A model generated the notes under the pieces. The model searched no databases. It was not told the DNA's origin and saw only the letters and a program-made list of their open reading frames with translations. A program made the position numbers and the translations under genes. This document shows, piece after piece, positions 8,973 to 16,547 of a DNA stretch of 64,000 nt; the stretch's first letter is position 1, and the number at the start of each line of letters is the position of its first letter. The DNA lies in contig CAIQPR010000013.1 in the NCBI GenBank assembly GCA_903873775.1, positions 1-64,000 of the forward strand, in the 5' to 3' direction. This stretch comes from an uncultured Actinomycetes bacterium (GTDB lineage Bacteria > Actinomycetota > Acidimicrobiia > Acidimicrobiales > RAAP-2).

Positions 8973-9389
8973 TCAGTTGCAGGTAAGCGTGCCGGAAGGT
9001 GAGGTGTAACACGTCGTCGTGGTGGTCACGGGCACCGTCGTGGTCGTCGTGGTGGTGGGCGCAACCGTGGTGGTTGTCGTACCGCCACCGGTGCCGCCGC
9101 CCGTACCACCGCCCGTGGATCCGCCCGTGGAACCTCCACCCGAGCTCCCACCGGAGTTGCCGCCACTGGTCGTGGTTGTTGGGGTCGTGGTGGTCACGGG
9201 CACCGTGGTGGACGTGGTCGACGGCACCGTGGTGCTCGGCACGGCGTGCGCGGTGGCGGCGACATTGCTGGCGTAGGCGACGAGTCCGCCGGCGGACGCC
9301 ACCGAGATCACGAATGTCGCTTGCGTGACGCGGCGCACGCGGGTGAGTCGGCGGTCGCGTTCCTCAGTTGTGCGATTGATCCTTGACAT
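8973..9389 (-). CDS. Exported Thr/Ser/Gly-rich low-complexity protein
   Basis: TM segment FVISVASAGGLVAYASNVAATA followed by Thr-rich and GGSTGGSTGGG tract and terminal CYTSPSGTLTC; RBS AAAGGAG before ATG at 9389. Confidence 0.75.
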   Translation of the reverse strand: MSRINRTTEERDRRLTRVRRVTQATFVISVASAGGLVAYASNVAATAHAVPSTTVPSTTSTTVPVTTTTPTTTTSGGNSGGSSGGGSTGGSTGGGTGGGTGGGTTTTTVAPTTTTTTTVPVTTTTTCYTSPSGTLTCN

Positions 9390-9459
9390 GCGGACTCCTT
9401 TCACTGTCTAGTTTGCTGGCAAAGTGTGAACGTCGCGTCGTTGTTGCCTAAGAAAGCGC

Positions 9460-10821
9460 TTAATTTTCGGGAACGGTCCCTGGCAGCGTCAGGGAAAAGA
9501 TGGCGCCGCCGAGAGCGGCCGAACGCCCCACGGTCACGGTGCCACCCATCTCGTCGGCGACTTGTCGAACAATGGCGAGTCCCAATCCCGACCCGGGGAG
9601 AGCCCTCGAGCTCGCCGAACGCCAGAATCGGTCGAAGACAAACGGCTCGTCCTCGGCGGCCACGCCGGGTCCGTCGTCTTCGACCGTGAGTACACCGCCC
9701 GTCAGCGTCACGACCACGTGGCCGTTTTCGGGGGCGAACTTGATGGCGTTGTTGATCAAGTTATTGATCGCGCGTGTCAAGCGGTCCCGGCGACCTTCGA
9801 CCTCAAAGGGTGTCAGGGTGGCGTCCAGGGTGATGCCTCGCGTACGCCCGTGCGTGCGGGCGATGGTGACGCATTCATCCGTGAGGTCGTCCAGTCGAAC
9901 CGGTTCGGTGACCCCATCGATGCCCTCACCCCGGGCGAGTTCACCGAGGTCGGTAATGAGTGAGGCGAGTTCGTCGACCTGAGTGATCATGTCCGTCGTG
10001 ATCTGCCCCAACTCCTCGGTTGTCAGACGGTCGGCGTGGGCGAGCACTTGGGCGTTGGTGCGCAGTGAGGTGAGCGGGGTGCGCAACTCGTGGCTCGCGT
10101 CCAGCACCAATTGCCTCTGCAGACGTTGGGAGGAGTCGACCGAGGTCAGAAGTTGGTTGAACACGCGGCGCAATCGTCCAAGTTCGTCGTTGCGTCCTTC
10201 CTCCAAACGGTGGGCCACGTTGGACGTGGTGGCGACGCCTTCGATCTCGTTGGTCACGTCCTCGAGCGGACCCAGAGCCGCGGTGGCGGCCAAGTAGCCG
10301 AGGAGGATGGCGAGAAACACACCGAGAAGCGCGAGAACGAGCAGCGTGTAACCGAGAAGATGAAGTTGGTGCTGCTGGCCAGTGATATTGACACTGAAGA
10401 CCTGTGCGGCATTCGTGCGCAGCACGCACGGCGTTCCCCCGCACTGCAAGGTGGTGCCGGCCGGGACGGGCACAATCAACTCCCGGTACGCGTAGCCCTT
10501 CACGTAAATCGTCCGCGTCGTGGTGGGCGCCTTCAGGTTGGCCACCTTGAGCACCGTGGCGTCGACGGGCAGATCCGCGTCGGGGTACGCGGTGCCGTTG
10601 GCGAGGACGAGTTGGAAGGACACTCCCGCCACACTCTCGCCCTGACCGGGTTGATTCTGACCGGTGTCGCCGCGAGGTCCCTGCGAGGCGGCGACGAGCG
10701 ATTCGTCAACCGAACGCAGGAGGGCGTTGCGCGTGCTGAAGAATGACGCCGTGCACGCGAGAAGCACCGCGAGAGCGACCGCGACAGTCGTCGTGATGAT
10801 GAGGCGAGTGCGGAATGTCAC
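9460..10821 (-). CDS. HAMP-domain sensor histidine kinase (MprB-like)
   Basis: Two TM helices, LVLDASHELRTPLTSLRTNAQVL H-box, NNLINNAIKFAP N-box, VEDDGPGV, GSGLGLAIVRQV. Confidence 0.93.
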   Translation of the reverse strand: MTFRTRLIITTTVAVALAVLLACTASFFSTRNALLRSVDESLVAASQGPRGDTGQNQPGQGESVAGVSFQLVLANGTAYPDADLPVDATVLKVANLKAPTTTRTIYVKGYAYRELIVPVPAGTTLQCGGTPCVLRTNAAQVFSVNITGQQHQLHLLGYTLLVLALLGVFLAILLGYLAATAALGPLEDVTNEIEGVATTSNVAHRLEEGRNDELGRLRRVFNQLLTSVDSSQRLQRQLVLDASHELRTPLTSLRTNAQVLAHADRLTTEELGQITTDMITQVDELASLITDLGELARGEGIDGVTEPVRLDDLTDECVTIARTHGRTRGITLDATLTPFEVEGRRDRLTRAINNLINNAIKFAPENGHVVVTLTGGVLTVEDDGPGVAAEDEPFVFDRFWRSASSRALPGSGLGLAIVRQVADEMGGTVTVGRSAALGGAIFSLTLPGTVPEN

Positions 10822-11519
10822 GACGGACGCAGCGCGTAGCCCACTCCGCGCACCGTCTGCAGGAGACGCGGCTCACCATTTTCTTCCAGCTTGCGACGTA
10901 GGTAGCCGACGTAGACGGCGAGGGAGTTGGTGCCGGAGTCGAAGTTGTAGCCCCACACCAGGTCGAGAATCTGGTCGCGCGTCAGAACTTGTCGCGGGTG
11001 GTTCAAGAAGAGCTCCAGCAAATCAAACTCGATACGCGTCAGCTCGATCGCCCGATCACCGCGGGTGACGTCGCGCGTCTGGGGGTTGAGGGTGAGGTCC
11101 TCGAACCGCAGGACGGTCTCGTCCCCGTCCACGAAAGTTCGACGACGGAGCAGGGCCCGCAGGCGAGCGAGGAGTTCGGCGAGGTCGAAGGGCTTGACCA
11201 GATAATCATCGGCGCCGGCGTCGAGACCTTCAACACGGTCGTTCACCGCGTCGCGCGCGGTGAGCATGAGAATCGGGGTGGCGTCCCCGGCGCGCCGGAT
11301 CCGGCGGCAGATCTCGAGACCGTCGAGGTCGGGGAGTTGCAGGTCGAGCACGATGGCGTCCGGCGCGCGTAGTTGAACTGCCCGCAGGGCGCTGGACCCG
11401 TCTTCAAAGAGCTCGACGTCGTAGTTCTCCATGCGCAGCGCCCGACCCAGGGCCGAGCGAATCGCCGGATCGTCGTCGACGATCGCGACGTAGGAGTTAG
11501 ATGCGGACGATTGCGACAC
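10818..11519 (-). CDS. OmpR-family response regulator (MprA-like)
   Basis: VAIVDDDPAIRSALGRAL receiver, DAIVLDLQLPDLDGLE, winged helix VLTRDQILDLVWGYNFDSGTNSLAVYVGYLRRKLE. Confidence 0.94.
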   Translation of the reverse strand: MSQSSASNSYVAIVDDDPAIRSALGRALRMENYDVELFEDGSSALRAVQLRAPDAIVLDLQLPDLDGLEICRRIRRAGDATPILMLTARDAVNDRVEGLDAGADDYLVKPFDLAELLARLRALLRRRTFVDGDETVLRFEDLTLNPQTRDVTRGDRAIELTRIEFDLLELFLNHPRQVLTRDQILDLVWGYNFDSGTNSLAVYVGYLRRKLEENGEPRLLQTVRGVGYALRPS

Positions 11520-11565
11520 AGTTCCTCGCTGTTCCTGACGTGGGTTCTACGCCCTCTAGTGTTCG

Positions 11566-11622
11566 CTGGTGGCGTAAGCCACTGGTTGGGTCTTCGTAAG
11601 AATCTGCGAAGATTGTCGCAGA
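11566..11622. repeat. Clustered inverted repeats between response regulator and tRNA-Gln
   Basis: GTGGC-GTAA-GCCAC (11569-11582) and TCTGCGA-N6-TCGCAGA (11603-11622), overlapped by AATCT-GCGA-AGATT (11601-11614). Confidence 0.6.
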
Positions 11623-11629
11623 CAAACGG

Positions 11630-11702
11630 TGGCGAGTAGTTCAACCGGCAGAACAGCGGACTTTGGATCCGAAGGTTGGAGGTTCGAGCCCTCCCTCGCC
11701 AG
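11630..11702 (+). tRNA. tRNA-Gln (anticodon TTG)
   Basis: Acceptor TGGCGAG/CTCGCCA, anticodon loop CTTTGGA (TTG), T-loop TTCGAGC, discriminator G; 3' CCA not encoded. Confidence 0.93.
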
Positions 11703-11738
11703 CTCGTGTTCGTCACGGCGTCCCGGTAACGTGGCGCC

Positions 11739-12221
11739 GTGACGAGTCCCAAGATTGAGGACTACATCCTCCCGCCGCAGATTCTCCTGGGCGTGTCGAC
11801 CACGTTTCGCGGCGCGCTCGAAGAGGACGCCAACTACGAGACCGCCGTGCCGGCGCTGTGGCGCCAACTCGACGACATTGTGTCCGCGAATGACCTACAG
11901 CCTCTGCGACGGGTGGGCCTCATGAGCTTGACGGAGACGCTCGGGGTCATGCGCTACGACGCCTGTATTCCCACGACCGTGGAGTGCCCCGGTCTCTCGC
12001 CCATTTCTTTTCCGGGTGGTCGATACATCTGCGTCGAACACGAGGGTCTGCTGAGCGATCTCGCGACGACCGTACGGTGGTTCTACGGGGAGTACCTCCC
12101 CACGTCGTCCTACGAGGTGGTCGACGGCTACCACGTCGAGCTGTACGACCCCCGTTTTAATCCCACGAGCCCCGCATCGATCATGACCATCGGCGCGCCC
12201 TATCGCGTGGGCGGTTCTTAG
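11739..12221 (+). CDS. GyrI-like / AraC effector-binding domain protein
   Basis: MRYDACIPTTV, SFPGGRYICVEHEG, WFYGEYLPTSSYEVVDGYHVELYDPRFNP pattern of GyrI-like small-molecule-binding domains. Confidence 0.7.
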   Translation: MTSPKIEDYILPPQILLGVSTTFRGALEEDANYETAVPALWRQLDDIVSANDLQPLRRVGLMSLTETLGVMRYDACIPTTVECPGLSPISFPGGRYICVEHEGLLSDLATTVRWFYGEYLPTSSYEVVDGYHVELYDPRFNPTSPASIMTIGAPYRVGGS

Positions 12222-13102
12222 ATCACGTCTGCGAGAATCTGCGCTAGCTGCAACGGCGCGTCGCCCTGGACCGAGTGCCCGGCGCCCTCGACGTGAATAA
12301 CGCGACCGTGGGGTTGACGACGGAGAAATTCCTTTTCGTCCTCGTCGTCCACCACGGAACCGGCGGCCATGCCGCGGACGAGCGTGACCGGCATGTCGAG
12401 GGATGACAACGCGTCCCACAGATTTCCGACCTCGGGTGCCGTCAACTCGCTGCGGGGATGACGCTGGTGTCGCCACATCCATGTGCCGTCGTCCTGTTGC
12501 ACCGCGTTGTGGAGAATGCCGCGCCGCAGTGACGACACGCTGCGCGTCGGGTTGTGCTCGATCGTTCGCTGCAGCAGCGCGTCAAAGTCGGCGAAGGACG
12601 TGGGCCCGTTCACGAACGAGGTGATGTGCTTCGCCTTCTCCGCGTTCACCCCCGGCGTGATGTCGATGAGCACGAGGGAGGTGATCAATGCGGGGTGGTC
12701 GCGGGCCACCACCAGCGACGTGAGACCGCCCAAGGACATGCCCACGAGCGGTAGAGGAGTGGCGCTGGCCTGAGAAAGGGCCCGCGCGATATCGAGCGCG
12801 TGTTGGGCCACCGCCGTGTTGCCGAAGGGACCCGCATCGGAGTGGCCGTGTCCCGGGAGGTCGAAGGCGACCAGGGGTTCTTGGAGTGCCAGAGCGACGG
12901 TGTCGAACGTGTGCGCATTCTGTGCGCCACCGTGCACCAGGGCGAGTCGCGGGTCGCCGGGACCCCAGAAAAGTGCGCTGACGGCGCGACCGGGTTCCAC
13001 TTCAAGGCGTCGACGTTCCACGGGTGGGATCGAGACATCGAGGTTCCATTCCGTGATGTTCTCGTGGAAAAAGGAGAACTCGTCATAGGGAATTCGCGGC
13101 AT
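12218..13102 (-). CDS. Alpha/beta hydrolase
   Basis: LVHGGAQNAHTFD, DLPGHGHSD, GMSLGGLTSLV nucleophile elbow, GAGHSVQGDAP. Confidence 0.9.
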   Translation of the reverse strand: MPRIPYDEFSFFHENITEWNLDVSIPPVERRRLEVEPGRAVSALFWGPGDPRLALVHGGAQNAHTFDTVALALQEPLVAFDLPGHGHSDAGPFGNTAVAQHALDIARALSQASATPLPLVGMSLGGLTSLVVARDHPALITSLVLIDITPGVNAEKAKHITSFVNGPTSFADFDALLQRTIEHNPTRSVSSLRRGILHNAVQQDDGTWMWRHQRHPRSELTAPEVGNLWDALSSLDMPVTLVRGMAAGSVVDDEDEKEFLRRQPHGRVIHVEGAGHSVQGDAPLQLAQILADVI

Positions 13103-13139
13103 CACCGCATCGTACGGCACGGCTGGTAGAGATAGAGGG

Positions 13140-14231
13140 GTGAATCGACCTATGTGTGTCGTCGTTCTCGCTGCGGGCGAAGGTACGCGGATGCGTTCGA
13201 CGCGTCCCAAACCTCTGCACCACTTGTGCGGACGTCCCATGGTCCAGCACGTCTTGGACGCCGCGCGACACGACGAAGTACGCGCCACCGTCGTCGTGGT
13301 GGGTCACGGCGCCACGTGGGTCGAAAAGTCCATTCTTAAGCGCTCCAACGACACGGGTCCCGTGACCTTCGTCGAACAGGGTCAACAACTCGGCACGGGA
13401 CACGCGGTCTTGGTAGCCGTGCCGACCATCGATGACGCTCTTGGCGCCACCGACGGTGACGTCCTCATCATGCCCGGCGACACGCCCCTGCTGCGTCCGG
13501 CGACCATTCGGGCCCTCATTGCCGCCCATCGCGACGCGGGGGCGGGTCTCACCGTCCTGACGGCGATTGTGGACGATCCCACCGGCTACGGCCGCATCGT
13601 GCGGGGCAAGGACCACAAGATCGCGCGCATCGTGGAAGAGCGCGACGCCACCGACGCCGAACGTCAGATTGACGAGATCAATACCTCGATCATGGTGGTG
13701 CGCCAGTCGTTACTCGGACCGGCATTGCGTCTCGTGGGTCGCCAGAACGCCCAGAACGAGTACTACCTGACCGACCTCGTCAGCGTGCTGTACGCCGCGG
13801 GTCACGTCACGTCCGCGTTCATCCTCGACGACTCGGTCGAGGCGGCGGGCGTGAACGACCGGTCGCAACTCGCGGCGGCCGAGCGCGAACTTCGTCGACG
13901 CATCAATGATGAATGGATGCGTCGCGGGGTCACCATGTGGGATCCCGCGGTCACCTACGTGGACTCTGATGTGGTCCTGTCGCCGGACGTGACGCTGCTG
14001 CCCGGCACGGTCTTGAAGGGGCACTGCGTGGTGGGACCCGGAACGCACATTGGTCCGCACGCGGTGTTGAGTGACGTGACCGTGGGCGCGAATGCGCACG
14101 TCGGGACGGTCGAGGCGACCAACGTGCGTATTGGCGACGACGCTTGCGTCGGCTCGTTTTGTGTTCTCGAGCCGGGCACCGTGATCGCGAACGGCACGAG
14201 GGTGGTTGGTGGCGACCCGCGAACTCTCTGA
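13140..14231 (+). CDS. glmU: GlmU-type UDP-GlcNAc pyrophosphorylase with truncated left-handed beta-helix domain
   Basis: VVLAAGEGTRMRSTRPKPLHHLCGRPM, GQQLGTGHAV, MPGDTPLL, NTSIMVV; hexapeptide repeats end at LEPGTVIANGTRVVGG; immediately followed by prs. Confidence 0.85.
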   Translation: MNRPMCVVVLAAGEGTRMRSTRPKPLHHLCGRPMVQHVLDAARHDEVRATVVVVGHGATWVEKSILKRSNDTGPVTFVEQGQQLGTGHAVLVAVPTIDDALGATDGDVLIMPGDTPLLRPATIRALIAAHRDAGAGLTVLTAIVDDPTGYGRIVRGKDHKIARIVEERDATDAERQIDEINTSIMVVRQSLLGPALRLVGRQNAQNEYYLTDLVSVLYAAGHVTSAFILDDSVEAAGVNDRSQLAAAERELRRRINDEWMRRGVTMWDPAVTYVDSDVVLSPDVTLLPGTVLKGHCVVGPGTHIGPHAVLSDVTVGANAHVGTVEATNVRIGDDACVGSFCVLEPGTVIANGTRVVGGDPRTL

Positions 14232-14262
14232 ATGGGTCTCGGCCGAGCACTACGCTGACAGC

Positions 14263-15237
14263 GTGGAGTCACTGTCGAAGCGTCGCTTGATTGTTGCATC
14301 GGGTCGTGCGCACCGCGCGCTGGCACAGGACATTGCGGACCAGTTAGGTGTGAACCTCGCGGAACCGAATCTGCGCGAGTTCGCCAATGGTGAAATTCAC
14401 TGCCGTTATGACGAATCGATTCGCGGCGCGGACGTCTTCGTCGTCCAGACGCATTGCTCGCCGGTCAACGACACGTTGATGGAGCAACTGATCATGATTG
14501 ACGCCGCCAAGCGCGCGTCGGCCAAGAGAATTACCGCGGTGTGTCCGAACTACGGCTACGCCCGTCAAGATCGCAAGTCCCAGGGTCGCGAGCCGATCAC
14601 CGCGAAGTTGGTCGCCGACATGCTCCAGGTCGCGGGCGCGGACCGCGTGCTGTCGGTCGACTTCCACTCCGGTCAGATCCAGGGCTTCTTCAACGTGCCG
14701 GTGGATCACCTGGTCGCCGCCCCCGTTCTCGAGGATTACCTCAAGACGCACTCCGACCCGCACGAGCTGGTCGTGGTCGCGCCGGACGCCGGCCGCGTGA
14801 AGGTGGCGGAGCGGTATTCGCAGCACCTCGGAAGCCAGCTGGCCTTGGTTCACAAGACCCGCCCGCGCGGCACCGCCAATGTCTCCGAAGCCCGACACAT
14901 TGTCGGCGACGTCGAGGGGCGCCACTGCGTTCTCATCGACGACATGATCGATACCGCGGGCACCATTGTGGCGGCGTGCGACCTGTTGAAGACCTATGGC
15001 GCCGCGGACATCTGGGTGATGACGACGCACGCGATCTTCTCGGACCCGGCCATTGAGCGCTTGATGAACGCGCCGGTGAGCCGCGTCGTGGTCACCGACA
15101 CCCTGCCGCTGCCCCCGGAGCGCCGATTCCCCAAATTGGAAGTCCTTTCGGTCGCGCCCATCATTGCCACCGCCATTTCCGCCATTTTTGAGGACTCTTC
15201 GGTCTCGGAGATCTTCGGCGGCGAGAATCTGCTCTAG
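14263..15237 (+). CDS. prs: Ribose-phosphate pyrophosphokinase
   Basis: LREFANGEIHCRYDESIRGADVFVVQ, YGYARQDRKSQGREPITAKLVADML, VLIDDMIDTAGTI; GTG start at 14263. Confidence 0.95.
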   Translation: MESLSKRRLIVASGRAHRALAQDIADQLGVNLAEPNLREFANGEIHCRYDESIRGADVFVVQTHCSPVNDTLMEQLIMIDAAKRASAKRITAVCPNYGYARQDRKSQGREPITAKLVADMLQVAGADRVLSVDFHSGQIQGFFNVPVDHLVAAPVLEDYLKTHSDPHELVVVAPDAGRVKVAERYSQHLGSQLALVHKTRPRGTANVSEARHIVGDVEGRHCVLIDDMIDTAGTIVAACDLLKTYGAADIWVMTTHAIFSDPAIERLMNAPVSRVVVTDTLPLPPERRFPKLEVLSVAPIIATAISAIFEDSSVSEIFGGENLL

Positions 15238-15326
15238 CTCTTTTCGGGTCTCTCCGGCTCGGCTAGACTCTTCACCCTGTGCGCGAGCCTCGCTCGCCGT
15301 GCTTCGAAATTCCCAGAGGAGTTGTC

Positions 15327-15911
15327 ATGTCGCAGGTCACTTTGAGTGCAACGACCAATCGTGAGATCGGCTCGCGCCCGGTGCGCCGGCTGCGCGCCGA
15401 GGGCTTCATTCCCGGCGTTGTGTACGGCGAGGGCGTCTCTCCGCTGCCCGTCTCCGTCAACGCGAAGGACTTCCGCCACGCCGTGTCCGGTGACCAGGGA
15501 CTCAACACCCTCATCACGCTCGACGCCGACGGCACCGCCTTCACCGTCATGGCCCGTGAGATTCAGCGCCACCCGGTGCGCAACACCGTCGCGCACATCG
15601 ACTTTCAGGTTGTGGACCCGAACAAGGGCGTGACCGTGGAAGTCCCGCTGCACCTTGTGGGTGACGCGGTGGAAGTCCGTCACGCGGACTACGAAGTCGA
15701 CCAGCAGGCCTTCTCCTTGTTGATCACTGCTCGTCCGGACCAGATCCCGACGCACGTCAACGTGGACATCTCCGACCTGAAGGCCGGTGGATCGATCAAG
15801 GTGGGCGACGTCGTGTTGCCGGAGGGTGTGGTGGCCGCGGGTGACCACGGTCTGCCGGTCGTTGCGACGCGCGCTGGCCGCGCCGCCAAGACCGCCGCGC
15901 CGCAGGCCTAG
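15327..15911 (+). CDS. rplY: 50S ribosomal protein L25/general stress protein Ctc
   Basis: RPVRRLRAEGFIPGVVYGEG, VAHIDFQVVDPNKGVTVEVPLHLVGDA; ATG at 15327. Confidence 0.95.
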   Translation: MSQVTLSATTNREIGSRPVRRLRAEGFIPGVVYGEGVSPLPVSVNAKDFRHAVSGDQGLNTLITLDADGTAFTVMAREIQRHPVRNTVAHIDFQVVDPNKGVTVEVPLHLVGDAVEVRHADYEVDQQAFSLLITARPDQIPTHVNVDISDLKAGGSIKVGDVVLPEGVVAAGDHGLPVVATRAGRAAKTAAPQA

Positions 15912-15917
15912 TTCGTC

Positions 15918-16547
15918 GTGGCGCTTCGGCGGCCACGCGACGGGCAGGAGCGACGGGGGAGCGCCAGCGATCTGGTGATCCTGGGACTCGCCAATCCCGG
16001 TGCCCAGTATGAAGGTTCTCGCCACAATGTGGGCGGCGACGCCGTGCGACTTCTGGCGCAGAGGCACCACGCCACGCTGAAACTGGAAAGTCGTCAGCGG
16101 TGTCTCAGTGCGACCATTGTCACGGACATCGGACGCGTCACCTTGGCCGTGCCGACGACGTTCATGAACGAATCCGGCGCGGCTCTGCCACCCCTGTTCC
16201 GTCGGGTGTCTATGGAGGACCCCGCTCGACTCCTGGTGGCCCACGACGAGCTCGATCTTGACCCCGGACGCTTGCGTCTCAAGTGGGCCGGGGGTCTCGC
16301 GGGACACAATGGCTTGAAGTCCATCGCGGGCGTTCTGTCGACCCAAGATTTCTGGCGCCTGCGGATCGGCATAGGCAAGCCGCCGACGAAAGAGCAGGGC
16401 GCGGACTGGGTCCTACGACCACCCACGGGTGAACGGCGACGGGACCTCGTCCAGACAGTTGAGGCGGCCGCCGACGCACTCGAGCAGGCACTCAGCGTGC
16501 CGATGGACGAAGCGCAGCGCCGCGTGAATGCGCCGACGGGTGAGTGA
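15918..16547 (+). CDS. pth: Peptidyl-tRNA hydrolase
   Basis: LGLANPGAQYEGSRHNVGGDAV, PTTFMNESGAA, HDELDLDPGRLRLKWAGGLAGHNGLKSI. GTG at 15975 is an alternative start. Confidence 0.95.
   Translation: MALRRPRDGQERRGSASDLVILGLANPGAQYEGSRHNVGGDAVRLLAQRHHATLKLESRQRCLSATIVTDIGRVTLAVPTTFMNESGAALPPLFRRVSMEDPARLLVAHDELDLDPGRLRLKWAGGLAGHNGLKSIAGVLSTQDFWRLRIGIGKPPTKEQGADWVLRPPTGERRRDLVQTVEAAADALEQALSVPMDEAQRRVNAPTGE

Noticed and set aside
9040-9230. Repetitive GTGGTGGT/ACCACC sequence resembling a repeat array
   Set aside because: Explained by Thr/Gly codon runs of the low-complexity exported protein; no spacer structure, so not CRISPR.
15234-16346. 370-aa minus-strand ORF
   Set aside because: Antisense to rplY and pth; shadow ORF.
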